Positions 7,501-14,576 of a stretch of DNA of 18,115 nucleotides are shown here, one piece after another (position 1 is the stretch's first letter; each line of letters opens with the position of its first letter). The translations under genes were made by a program, and so were the position numbers. Source of the DNA: an uncultured Eubacterium sp. (GTDB lineage: Bacteria > Bacillota > Clostridia > Peptostreptococcales > Anaerovoracaceae); the NCBI GenBank assembly GCA_905193765.1, contig CAJJPZ010000027.1, positions 1 through 18,115 on the forward strand, given 5' to 3'. The notes under the pieces were generated by a model. That model ran no database searches and had not been told where the DNA came from. It saw only the letters and a list, made by a program, of their open reading frames with translations.

Positions 7501-9912
7501 CAGATCAGATCCATCCTTTGATATTTTCTTTAATTTGAGCTTAGGCTCATCGTCTTTGCTCAGCTCGTCGATCTTGCTGTTGTATTCATCCACGAATTCA
7601 TTGTATTCGCTTATTCCCATCTGAAAATATACAGGTTTCCCCGGGACTGATACAGAGTATCCGTCTTCATTTACAGTGTAACCGCCACCTGCCTTAGGTG
7701 TATAAATGTCATATCTGTAAACTGTGACCGGTATACGGCTGACGATGACCTGATCATGTCCCTGAGCAGTGAAAGAAGTCTTGTAGGACTCTGTTACAGA
7801 TTCTTCGAATGTCTTGTTCCAGTCGAGAGAATACCCAAGCTGCAGGCTGATTTCAAGACTGGCAGCTGCAGATATTTCAAGACTGCCGGAGACCCCGGTC
7901 CCGAATGATACACTGTCTCCCGATGACGTGCCACGCTCGAATGACGTGGAAAGTGAGTATGATGTCTCACACGGGTCATCATATCCGCCCAGGTCCTCCA
8001 GCGTACCAAAGTATGGTCCTGCCTGAAGTACAGCGGCATTCTTAGGATCAGTATAAATGCACTTCTTATCTCTGAAGCTGCCCAGCAGACCATCATTATC
8101 GTTGTCGGAGGCTGCTATACAGAGATTGACTCTCTTGTTGTTTACATCGTCGCCTTTATTCGCGATGGTGTAGTGGTCACGGTCCAGATTGCTGTCATAG
8201 TAACTGCCGGCAATATTTGTTTCTTTGCCATATTTGCTGCCGCCTATGGCACCCATGGTCATGGAGTAATCGTTATAATTGATTCTCTTCTCTCTGAGAG
8301 TTGAGACGAACATCACCTGTTCCCGGCCCTGATCATTGCCGTCGAATACTCCTGAAACCACATCCGTTATCCCGGCAGACCCGGTGAAAGAGCTGCCGAC
8401 ACCTTTGTCTTCTTTAGTGAAATATTCCGGTGTGTACACTTCTGTGAATGAGGCTCCGGAGTATTCATAAAGAGAACCATTGATGAATATGTGCTCTGCA
8501 GATCTCTGTCCGTTGATGGCAACACATTCTGTCGATATCTGTACCTTTACATCATAATCTTCATCTCTTGCAGTTGTAGACTGCGTCCACTTATTAGACG
8601 ACATCTGATGCCCGCTGATATTGATCGAATTTCTGGTAGCAGATACCGCTGCTGCAGTGATCCTGCCATGGTCGATCCCCTTGTTATAGCCGGTGGTATC
8701 ACCGTCATCCTGGATCCTGCACCAGAATCCGGAGCATACCAGTTCATCCACGCCGTTACCGTCGATATCTCCGGCGCTGATGGAAGGCGATCTCATCGAT
8801 TCATAGACATCAGTGTCTTTCTTGTTGATCTTTTCCCGGGTCTTGTTCAGATCGGTATAAGTTGTCTGTATCTTACCGGAGGAAACCACGGACCAGCTGC
8901 TTCCGCCGGAGTCCTTGCTGTGATCATCCCCGAATACGGCAGCCACCATAGGTGTGTAAAGTCTGTGATCTGCATCTTTAGGTGCTGATGAATATTCCTG
9001 ACCAAATGAAATGACGCCCAGATCATCTATGCCGTCGCCGTCGAAGTCACCGGTAGTCAGGTTGCAGCCCAGCTTGTCTCTGCATCCTGTCTTCTGTGCT
9101 ATTTCAGAGTGCTGCCGGTATATACCGTGGAGCATCCTTTTGGAATTGTCCATAAGCTCCAGTTTGCCGTAAGCTGAAGGTTTGGTGTATCTGTATTCCG
9201 CTACACCGTATCTGTTGCCGCCGGAAGGAACATAGACAACGATAGTATCCCTGCCGTCGCCGTTATAGTCGCCGGCTGTTATGGAATAGAAGCTGCGGGA
9301 AATGAGATAATTGAGGCCATTAGCATCATATGTGCCGGGCAGATCCTGTGTGGTCGTCCATGTCTTTTTCACAGTATCATAAACCAGCAGATAGTTGCCG
9401 CCGTTGTAGTACCCCACATAGGCTATATGATCCTTGCGTCCTGTGCCGTTGGGGTCGAAAGCCACAGAGTCCAGATAATTGAGAGCTGTCACCTGGCCGC
9501 TGGTATCAGCAGTTACTTTCTCCCATCCGCCTTTTACCTGGGCATCACTTTCATTATCTCCGGTCATCAGCTTCATGCTGCCACCCGGTGTGTAGTTATC
9601 GAATGTGGATACCCACTTGTTTTTTGTGCTGGTAGAATCGCTGCCCACATCCCATGATTTGTAGACGGTGAGCTCGTTGTTTTCGGCCAGCAGGAATTTC
9701 TGCTGGCTATTGTTGTATGGATTCGTTGTGTCATCGGCATCGAAGTCCGACGGCAGTTCCGGATCCATGATCTTGTCGAATCTGGAAGCTGCGCTCGCTT
9801 CCTGCATGTTCCATGACATGCCTCCCCAAAGGGAAAGCAGCATCATGAAGGCAACTATCGCACAGCTGGCTCTGCTGCGCCGTCTGCGATGACCTGTTGC
9901 ATGTCTGTTCAT
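4570..9912 (-). CDS. Giant secreted FG-GAP / Fn3 / InlB-B / Big-domain protein
   Basis: This is a 1780-residue exported protein. ATG 9912 is chosen because AAAGGAGAA precedes it, an arginine-rich signal peptide (about residues 1-43, ending ASAAS) follows, and the promoter lies downstream of the longer frame start at 10038. Residues 100-610 carry FG-GAP/VCBS-like calcium loops (DYNGDG near 215, DFDGDG near 289, DIDGNG near 382, DNDNDG near 603), suggesting a beta-propeller. Residues 665-960 are rich in Ser/Thr and alternating strands. Next come an Fn3 domain (about 965-1060), five divergent InlB B-repeats (about 1074-1505), an MBG-like domain (about 1514-1580), a Fn3-like domain (about 1590-1685) and a C-terminal Big_2 domain (about 1690-1780). 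There is no LPXTG motif; the lysine-rich end may bind the wall. Adhesion or a surface-sensing role is inferred. Its own promoter lies upstream, next to the MalT-like regulator. Confidence 0.85.
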   Translation of the reverse strand: MNRHATGHRRRRSRASCAIVAFMMLLSLWGGMSWNMQEASAASRFDKIMDPELPSDFDADDTTNPYNNSQQKFLLAENNELTVYKSWDVGSDSTSTKNKWVSTFDNYTPGGSMKLMTGDNESDAQVKGGWEKVTADTSGQVTALNYLDSVAFDPNGTGRKDHIAYVGYYNGGNYLLVYDTVKKTWTTTQDLPGTYDANGLNYLISRSFYSITAGDYNGDGRDTIVVYVPSGGNRYGVAEYRYTKPSAYGKLELMDNSKRMLHGIYRQHSEIAQKTGCRDKLGCNLTTGDFDGDGIDDLGVISFGQEYSSAPKDADHRLYTPMVAAVFGDDHSKDSGGSSWSVVSSGKIQTTYTDLNKTREKINKKDTDVYESMRSPSISAGDIDGNGVDELVCSGFWCRIQDDGDTTGYNKGIDHGRITAAAVSATRNSINISGHQMSSNKWTQSTTARDEDYDVKVQISTECVAINGQRSAEHIFINGSLYEYSGASFTEVYTPEYFTKEDKGVGSSFTGSAGITDVVSGVFDGNDQGREQVMFVSTLREKRINYNDYSMTMGAIGGSKYGKETNIAGSYYDSNLDRDHYTIANKGDDVNNKRVNLCIAASDNDNDGLLGSFRDKKCIYTDPKNAAVLQAGPYFGTLEDLGGYDDPCETSYSLSTSFERGTSSGDSVSFGTGVSGSLEISAAASLEISLQLGYSLDWNKTFEESVTESYKTSFTAQGHDQVIVSRIPVTVYRYDIYTPKAGGGYTVNEDGYSVSVPGKPVYFQMGISEYNEFVDEYNSKIDELSKDDEPKLKLKKISKDGSDLPDDNEGNPQNYWASWAAAGEGATNLSRSPLALTYNSGHSSSEWSTSTSATEATEMSHGFSFDSTLMAGAGIFGNNVKAGSYVSLEYMRSKGSFTTETEEKGSSGQVENLNEKTLMASGLPKPVIRAYGFNWEFGTWKRELTTKSGDYTPFFGYRVWNVKMPPQPPENLEADNSDTDGLHSVDLTWDPVDSKLVRGYNIYIKDGGEYRQINTELVKDTKYTVSDLDTNTNYIFVVTTEACTDVTGQDTNTTANSVWSEEASITTPRQGYHITLKHDRGSVITATGAEKEIQSGDEVFEGDAVSIKARASEGYTITQILLKKADGSELDITSTDGMFSFVVKGDTEVIVRSKKNVSESEIIYSAGEHGSIVSAASGGQEFKSGAMVSDDVTFKAKADEGYVLKEWQITTGSSTQTFAANGSSTYSFGPFAAKHEVRAVFTTSDDPAVTRTITVDSSKGGSIRISDNDGNVYGASEGKVTVNVGTPLKITAVPDKHYVLRAWAGDFASVSAETTEISHTIYEDLTAGAVFFAPVKYKVSYSVNDPKLGSIDTDIGNGSIHVEDTKLTFKATPSDGARLEYWLINKGGTESKIMTKELKSSYEMELDVENTTHVTACFTPVEKYSLTIKTSDQGRISASDQKGRDLADGDTISYGDILKFEVSPADGYEFKALKINGEESKTDDSITVYSDITAEAEYIRIAADKDGNPAADVNVKLSPASAKYTGKAIRPAVAVTVGGKTLTAGTDYTVSYESNVAPGTGYAVITFKGAYKGTIKRAFTIKENTALYKSGLDRKLRITTKSTKVSVKWGKAATADGYDVFLTKCGTDFSRKPSVTTKKLTVSVAKVRGKEVSSSQCYKAYVKAYRMVKGKKQYIATSAMIHSAGSRNKYTNASGITGVPDTKVLKTGKTYQLKAKIKKADKKKPLIKKVHSPWLRYGTTDSAVAKISSSGKITAAGKGTCTIYVIAPDGVRKTVKITVK
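5400..6695 (-). repeat. Five tandem divergent InlB B-repeat domains in the giant protein
   Basis: Five units of about 80-90 residues share the pattern of a short strand with G-x-I/V, an acidic/glycine turn, a KA.P/ADGY or similar segment, a tryptophan- or leucine-centred strand, and a closing VxAxF-type strand. Starts are near YHITLKHDRGSV, IIYSAGEHGS, TITVDSSKGG, YKVSYSVND and YSLTIKTSDQ. They are diverged at the residue level, so recent duplication is not indicated. Such repeats form elongated stalks on Firmicute surface proteins. Confidence 0.7.
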
Positions 9913-10009
9913 AGGCTCTTCTCCTTTCATCCCCGGCATACATGCCGTATGTGCGTATATCAGGCACAAGGCGTATACACGCAGCAAAATAAAAACGGTT
10001 ATATTATCA

Positions 10010-10038
10010 ATTATACAATCGTTCGGATAATAGGACAA
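10010..10038 (-). promoter_or_regulatory. Promoter of the giant secreted-protein gene
   Basis: Read on the minus strand, TTGTCC (10038-10033) and a perfect TATAAT (10015-10010) are 17 bp apart, a near-consensus housekeeping promoter. Transcription would start near 10003, leaving a leader of about 90 nt. The leader includes a short dyad, CGGCAT..ATGCCG (9934-9947), and the Shine-Dalgarno sequence. Confidence 0.8.
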
Positions 10039-10052
10039 TACCCTAACGGGTA
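10039..10052. promoter_or_regulatory. Dyad abutting the -35 box, likely activator site
   Basis: TACCC and GGGTA are perfect inverted arms around TAAC. The site ends exactly where the -35 box of the giant gene begins, the position of a class II activator. The MalT-like regulator encoded upstream is the obvious candidate to bind it, but that link is inferred. Confidence 0.5.
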
Positions 10053-10092
10053 GTATGATGTGAAAAAAGATAGTTTACGGTTGGATAGAAAC

Positions 10093-10119
10093 AAAAAGAG
10101 ATGTTATCTGAGCATCTCT
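10093..10119 (-). terminator. Rho-independent terminator of the LuxR-family gene
   Basis: On the minus strand, AGAGATG pairs perfectly with CATCTCT around a 9-nt loop and is followed by a T-run. The hairpin overlaps the TAA stop codon of the regulator gene. It separates the regulator transcript from the giant gene, which has its own promoter just downstream. Confidence 0.85.
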
Positions 10120-12557
10120 ATAAGCTTGCTGCGTCTGTCTATACTGGTCTTGGAGAAAATGTTCTTGAGATGGTATTTCACTGTGTTCTCCGATATGGAA
10201 AGCTGCGATGCGATCTCGCTGTTGCGCAGCCCCCGGGCAGCCAGCCGGGCTATCTCGAGCTCTCGATCTGTGAGTCCGGCAAATGATCCGTCGGCTTCCT
10301 CCAGCATGGAGAATATACGGCTTTCATCGGCACGGGTATAATTTATATCAAGGGCCTTTATCTCTTTTATGACATTTGAGTATTTGGAAAATCGCGGCAT
10401 GACGAAAAGCACCTGGAAATATCTGCGGAAGCATGCCAGGAAAGTGTAGTTGTGATCTTCTCCTGCCAGTTCCAGAGAATTCTCAAGATAATCCGCCGCT
10501 TTGAAGATCCGCCCTACAGCCAGATAGCACAGTGCCAGACCGCAGTACATGAAATTCCTGGCAGCGACAGATATAAGACGGCTGTCCATATCCAGCGACA
10601 GCTCTATGGATGCGATGGCCTTCTTGTATTCTTTATTGAGCAGCAGATCAGTGATCCGGCAGGTTTTTATCATGAAATTCGTGAAGGTGAGATCCGAGAG
10701 CGTATCGGATCCGCCGCGGGTCCACAGCGGAGAACGGCTGGTTTCCATCATCAGTCCCAGCAGATAACCGCGGACTGTCTCCACCATATGTCTGTTCAGT
10801 GATCTGCCCTGCATGAAAGCACAGCTGCTGGACTTTGTTTCCAGATAGTCTACTGCCTTGCCAAGACCTGTCATATCACCGCGGTATATAGCATTGATGC
10901 CCAGCAGGAGTGATGATCCGTAAATGACCGTTATATTCCCGGCCTGTTCAGCAAGCATGGCTGCCCGGTATGCTGTTATATCGGACTCCTCGAACCTGCC
11001 CTGCACGCTGAGGGCTTCCCCCAGATAGAGTTCTGCAGCCCCGGCGCCGTGATCACCGGTAAGCCTGTTGTAGATATCGATCGTCTCGGCAAGGGCCTCT
11101 GCTGTTTTCATCATTGCTCCGGCCCGGGAATAGAAAAGATACCACATGGAGGTGCAGCCGAACATGAAAGGCTCTTCCTTCACGAATATGCGGGAAGGCT
11201 CTGACATCAGCTTTTCAGCTTCGATGTACATACGGCGCATACCTTCGGGTTCAGGGAAAAAAGAGAGTGCCTGCATCAGATACCACTCACCGGTGAGCTG
11301 GGGATCGTTTTTTTTGTCTATGATGATGCGGATCCTGTCCATATGCCGGTGGAAACTATCGAAATCGCAGTCTGCGAAAAGTGCATAGCAGAGCTGCAGC
11401 AGTGAAAGCGGATATTTCTCCTGTGTTTCTTCCGGGCAGTCCGACAGCACCCGGGTGGCGATCCCGGCATATGATGTGCCGCTGAAATTTTCTGTGATGA
11501 GGCATGTCAGGTCACAGCTGAGTACTCCGGCAAAGTCTCCGGCTCTGAAAAAACAGTCAACTGCAGGTCTTGAAAGGCCCTGGCTGCGGTAGATCCGGCC
11601 TGCACATGAATGGATCTCGCTGTGGATGGCGGGGTCCTGGGCGTCCAGCTGCTCTCTGAGGAATCCCAGCAGAATCTGATGAAGGTAGAAACTGTCATTG
11701 TTTTTCTGATATCTGATAAGTGGAGTCCGGCGCAGCAGGGCGGCAGCTTCGTCCGGTGTCATGGGACTGCCCTCCAGCATCTCAGCCAGCATACCGGTGT
11801 CGGCCCGCTCGAAGAGACAAAGCCTAAGCAACAGTTCCCTGTGCAGCGGAGAAAGATCCGTCCACATCGGAGACAGGATGAGCCTGCTGCTGTCGACATT
11901 ATCAGGTCGGTCTCCCGAGGCGGCTTTTTCCAGATATACCGAAACTGCAGCTGCCCATCCATCGGTTTTCCGGAATATCCTGCTTATCTCTTCGGATGCA
12001 GGATGCAGACCTGCTGCAGCTGCGAAATCCCTGATATCATTTTCGTTCAGGAGGAAGTCGGCGGCATTGATGCGGCAGACGGAACTTTCCAGAGCATCCG
12101 TGATGCGCCGGTGTCTGCCGAGATCCTGGGTTATGAGGATCACATGAAGTCCGTCATGTGGGCGCTTGGCGAGGCTGTCGATTATCTGCGGCTGCCAGCC
12201 CTCCAGGACATACTGGAAATTGTCGATGACAAGATAGATCTCTCTTTCGGTCCTGATATCGCGTATGATCTCTGCGGCAGCGCGGGCATTGCTCCTGTTG
12301 AGGCTGCCGAGGCTGCGGAGCTTCGCCGGTGCATAGGTGTCGGCATCTTCCAGGTGGTGCACGAACCAGCTGAAGCTGCTGTCGGCAGTTTCCTTCACCG
12401 CTGTATACCAGAATACATCGCTGTCTGTGCCATCCAGGGCTCTATGGACTGAGGTAGTCTTGCCGTAACCTGCAGGTCCCTCTATGACGGACAGCGGTGC
12501 CCTCCTGAGATCATCGAGTTTTTCTGATAGATGCTGTGAAAAAAACAGCGGTGCCAT
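10104..12557 (-). CDS. MalT-like STAND ATPase / LuxR-family transcriptional regulator
   Basis: This 817-residue cytoplasmic regulator has MalT architecture. An N-terminal NTPase carries Walker A GPAGYGKTT at residues 27-35 and a Walker B-like strand LVIDN near 110-118. A long helical, TPR-like middle follows (about 250-740). The C-terminal LuxR helix-turn-helix (about 760-817) contains GLTDRELEIARLAARGLRNS, then EIASQLSISENTVKYHLKNI. In MalT and relatives, ligand and ATP binding drive oligomerisation and transcription activation. GGGAGG lies about 8 nt upstream of the ATG. The gene has its own consensus promoter and a terminator at its stop codon. The next gene in the same direction is the giant secreted protein, with a dyad at its promoter, so that gene is the probable target. 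The inducer is unknown. Confidence 0.88.
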   Translation of the reverse strand: MAPLFFSQHLSEKLDDLRRAPLSVIEGPAGYGKTTSVHRALDGTDSDVFWYTAVKETADSSFSWFVHHLEDADTYAPAKLRSLGSLNRSNARAAAEIIRDIRTEREIYLVIDNFQYVLEGWQPQIIDSLAKRPHDGLHVILITQDLGRHRRITDALESSVCRINAADFLLNENDIRDFAAAAGLHPASEEISRIFRKTDGWAAAVSVYLEKAASGDRPDNVDSSRLILSPMWTDLSPLHRELLLRLCLFERADTGMLAEMLEGSPMTPDEAAALLRRTPLIRYQKNNDSFYLHQILLGFLREQLDAQDPAIHSEIHSCAGRIYRSQGLSRPAVDCFFRAGDFAGVLSCDLTCLITENFSGTSYAGIATRVLSDCPEETQEKYPLSLLQLCYALFADCDFDSFHRHMDRIRIIIDKKNDPQLTGEWYLMQALSFFPEPEGMRRMYIEAEKLMSEPSRIFVKEEPFMFGCTSMWYLFYSRAGAMMKTAEALAETIDIYNRLTGDHGAGAAELYLGEALSVQGRFEESDITAYRAAMLAEQAGNITVIYGSSLLLGINAIYRGDMTGLGKAVDYLETKSSSCAFMQGRSLNRHMVETVRGYLLGLMMETSRSPLWTRGGSDTLSDLTFTNFMIKTCRITDLLLNKEYKKAIASIELSLDMDSRLISVAARNFMYCGLALCYLAVGRIFKAADYLENSLELAGEDHNYTFLACFRRYFQVLFVMPRFSKYSNVIKEIKALDINYTRADESRIFSMLEEADGSFAGLTDRELEIARLAARGLRNSEIASQLSISENTVKYHLKNIFSKTSIDRRSKLIEMLR

Positions 12558-12609
12558 TGCTGTGCCTCCCTTTTGAATGTCGCGGATAAAGATATGTTAT
12601 ATTAGTACA

Positions 12610-12638
12610 ATTATATATGCCGGGAGATGGATTGGCAA
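12610..12638 (-). promoter_or_regulatory. Promoter of the MalT-like regulator gene
   Basis: On the minus strand, TTGCCA (12638-12633) and a perfect TATAAT (12615-12610) are 17 bp apart. The expected start is near 12603, with a leader of about 45 nt ending in the GGGAGG ribosome site. Confidence 0.8.
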
Positions 12639-12684
12639 GGTGTTTGGAGAGGGTGGAGGAGAAGTATACAGGCGAAACTTCCCG

Positions 12685-12706
12685 TTCATTACAAAACTGT
12701 AATGAA
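12685..12706. promoter_or_regulatory. Response-regulator operator (9-4-9 perfect inverted repeat)
   Basis: The arms TTCATTACA and TGTAATGAA flank AAAC and pair without mismatch. The core TTACA-N4-TGTAA recurs in the same geometry before the ABC transporter genes. It overlaps the -35 region of the response regulator promoter, so it is probably an autoactivation site. Bce-type response regulators of Bacillus are known to use inverted repeats with 7-bp arms and a 4-bp spacer. Confidence 0.75.
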
Positions 12707-12732
12707 ACACTCCGGGGGTATTATGATATAAT
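12703..12732 (+). promoter_or_regulatory. Extended -10 promoter of the two-component operon
   Basis: TATAAT (12727-12732) is preceded by TG one base upstream (12724-12725), an extended -10. The -35 position holds only TGAAAC (12703-12708), overlapping the right arm of the inverted repeat. A poor -35 under an operator is typical of an activator-dependent promoter. The start would be near 12739, about 25 nt before the ATG. Confidence 0.7.
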
Positions 12733-12763
12733 TTTCAGTAAGGATAACGGAAAGGGTGATGGT

Positions 12764-13516
12764 ATGGCAGTGGGTAACGGATACAGGATCCTCGTCCTTG
12801 AGGATGAGATAAGTATGAACAGAGGTATCGCTTTTTCAGCGGAAAGGATCGGATTCGAGGTGATCCGGTGCGAGACTGTGGCTGAAGCGCAGAAGGCCGC
12901 GGCTGGCGGCGGTGCGGACATCATGATATGTGACATCAGCCTGCCGGACGGCAGCAGACTGGACTTCATCAGAAGCATCCGGGAGGGGCAGCAGGACAAA
13001 AGACCGTATATCATATGCCTGACGGTGCTGGATACCGAGAACGATCATGTACTGGGATACGAGGCAGGAGCCGATGACTATATCGTCAAGCCCTTCAGCC
13101 TGTCGGTGCTGATGCTGAAGCTGGAGGCCTTCGTGAAAAGGAACAAAGGGGCAGCGGAACATCGGACCGGATCCGCAGGCAGTACCGGGGCAAATACACG
13201 CAGCGGGGATATCGTATCAGGAGCTCTGAGGTTCAGCCCGGAACGAATGGAAGCGTCGCTGGACGGTGAGCCTGTGCAGCTGACACGCAACGAATACAGG
13301 CTTCTGAGCGTGTTCCTCAGAAATCCCGGACAGGTGCTTTCGAAGGAACAGCTGCTGATGCAGGCATTCGACATATACGGAGATTTCGTGGATGAGAACA
13401 CGCTGGCAGTAAACATAAGCAGGCTCAGGGAAAAGCTGCGGGACGATGCGCAGGATCCCGTATACATCAGGAATGTGAGAGGACTGGGATACATATGGAT
13501 GAAAAAACTGCAGTGA
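12764..13516 (+). CDS. OmpR/PhoB-family response regulator
   Basis: This is a 250-residue two-domain response regulator. The receiver shows the acidic pocket (E13, D14), the phospho-acceptor D57 in MICDISLPDG, T87, and K109 in DDYIVKPF. The C-terminal winged helix (about 150-248) ends with VYIRNVRGLGYIW, the OmpR-type hairpin wing. The linker is rich in Gly, Ser and Thr. I chose ATG 12764 because AAAGGG (12751-12756) lies 7 nt upstream and the receiver starts at once; the frame runs back to 12617, but that would precede the promoter. The 3' end overlaps the kinase gene by 22 nt. It should be phosphorylated by that kinase and bind the two TTACA-N4-TGTAA repeats, controlling itself and the transporter. 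The operator link is inferred from shared sequence and position. Confidence 0.92.
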   Translation: MAVGNGYRILVLEDEISMNRGIAFSAERIGFEVIRCETVAEAQKAAAGGGADIMICDISLPDGSRLDFIRSIREGQQDKRPYIICLTVLDTENDHVLGYEAGADDYIVKPFSLSVLMLKLEAFVKRNKGAAEHRTGSAGSTGANTRSGDIVSGALRFSPERMEASLDGEPVQLTRNEYRLLSVFLRNPGQVLSKEQLLMQAFDIYGDFVDENTLAVNISRLREKLRDDAQDPVYIRNVRGLGYIWMKKLQ

Positions 13517-14466
13517 TGGTCATCATAGCAGCAGCCGCCGTGCTGGCCGCAGCTGCGGTGACGGCGTACATAGAGAAACGCAGGAGACACAGGCTGTACA
13601 GGGAGCTGGAGATGATCCTGGATTCCTTCCGGGGGATCACCGGCAGCTTCCCGGAGGAGGACGCACTAAGATGCGAGATCAGCGACAGCGATGCGGACAG
13701 GGTAAACCGGCAGCTGCGGAGGATCAGAGACATGCTGGGCACTGTCCGGGAGAGATCCCGCATGGAAAAGGAAGAAACAAAATCAGTCGTGACTGATATC
13801 GCTCATCAGCTGAAAACACCTGTAGCCGTGATGGAGATGAGCATGGAACTGCTGGCAGACGACAGCCTCAGTGATGAAGAACGCGAAGAGTTCCGCAGCC
13901 GGGCAACAGATTCTCTGGAAGAACTGAAGACGCTGGTGGACTCGCTCATACAGATATCCAGGATGGAAACAGGACTGATAGAGTTGAAGCCTGAGAAAAG
14001 TCCCGCCGGGGATACCATCAGGAAAGCAGTCAGCTGCATCATCAGCAAGGCAGACGAAAAAAATATCACCATAGCCATGAACGACCCTGATGGAGCCGCT
14101 GCCCACCCTTTGCAGCACGACAGCAGATGGCTCAGCGAAGCGCTCATCAACGTGCTGGACAACTCCATCAAGTACAGCCCTGCGGATACAGCGGTGACCA
14201 TAAACGTGTCGGAGCGCAGCAGCTTCCTGCGGATAGAGATAGAGGATCAGGGGATCGGCATACCGAAGGGCGAATACCATAAGGTCATGACACGCTTTTA
14301 CCGCGGCAGCAACGCCCGGGCGGCGTCTCGGAAGGGCTCCGGCGTGGGGCTTTATCTGGTGAACAAGATAGTGCGGATGCACGGAGGGATCGTGTCTGTG
14401 AAGCCGGGCCGGGGCAGGTCTGAGGGGTATCCCGGAACGATGATAGTGATACAGATACCATGCTGA
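13495..14466 (+). CDS. Sensor histidine kinase with one membrane segment and no ectodomain
   Basis: This is a 323-residue kinase. A single hydrophobic, alanine-rich segment (about residues 6-26) is followed directly by a basic patch (KRRRHR) and a coiled-coil-like linker. The dimerisation H-box is DIAHQLKTPV, with phospho-acceptor H104. The N-box has N223 in LDNSIKY, then IEDQGIGIPKGE (G1) and KGSGVGLYLV (G2). There is no HAMP or PAS domain and no room for an external sensor, so the signal may come from the membrane or the neighbouring transporter. ATG 13495 overlaps the regulator gene by 22 nt; an alternative ATG at 13516 gives a TGATG overlap but has no ribosome site. A perfect inverted repeat starts on its stop codon. 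Confidence 0.9.
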   Translation: MDEKTAVMVIIAAAAVLAAAAVTAYIEKRRRHRLYRELEMILDSFRGITGSFPEEDALRCEISDSDADRVNRQLRRIRDMLGTVRERSRMEKEETKSVVTDIAHQLKTPVAVMEMSMELLADDSLSDEEREEFRSRATDSLEELKTLVDSLIQISRMETGLIELKPEKSPAGDTIRKAVSCIISKADEKNITIAMNDPDGAAAHPLQHDSRWLSEALINVLDNSIKYSPADTAVTINVSERSSFLRIEIEDQGIGIPKGEYHKVMTRFYRGSNARAASRKGSGVGLYLVNKIVRMHGGIVSVKPGRGRSEGYPGTMIVIQIPC

Positions 14467-14487
14467 GGCTTACAGAAATGTAAGCCT
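14466..14487. promoter_or_regulatory. Second 9-4-9 operator, before the ABC transporter genes
   Basis: AGGCTTACA (14466-14474) and TGTAAGCCT (14479-14487) pair perfectly around GAAA. The geometry and the TTACA-N4-TGTAA core match the site before the response regulator gene. As RNA it would form a stem followed by TGTTTTC, so it could also act as a weak terminator or attenuator between the kinase and transporter genes. Confidence 0.7.
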
Positions 14488-14501
14488 TGTTTTCTGCCGG
14501 A

Positions 14502-14519
14502 TGTAAGCGTTCCGTAAGG
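14502..14519 (+). promoter_or_regulatory. Tandem GTAAG half-sites downstream of the second operator
   Basis: GTAAG recurs at 14503-14507 and 14514-14518, exactly one helical turn (11 bp) apart. The same pentamer forms part of the right arm of the inverted repeat at 14480-14484. OmpR/PhoB regulators often bind 11-bp direct repeats, so these may be secondary sites. I could not assign a convincing -10 box in the following 14520-14576. Confidence 0.4.
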
Positions 14520-14576
14520 ATCGGAGCGCAGAATAGCTGTATCGGATAAATGTGATGAAGATACAGGGAGGGAAAT

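Noticed and set aside
9913..10038. Upstream extension of the giant protein by 42 residues
   Set aside because: The segment covers the promoter and leader, lacks a ribosome site, and the internal ATG at 9912 has a strong one followed by a signal peptide.
11610..12452. 280-codon open frame on the plus strand inside the MalT-like gene
   Set aside because: Antisense shadow of a well-supported coding sequence; no ribosome site, and a cysteine/arginine-rich product without any domain.
12650..12659. Sequence resembling the enterobacterial MalT box (8 of 10 matches) upstream of the regulator promoter
   Set aside because: Purine-rich stretches of this kind arise easily, binding sites of Firmicute MalT-like proteins differ, and a similar partial match at 9924-9934 simply overlaps a ribosome site.
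12617..12763. 49-residue upstream extension of the response regulator
   Set aside because: It would start before the extended -10 promoter and the operator; ATG 12764 has its own ribosome site and begins right at the receiver domain.
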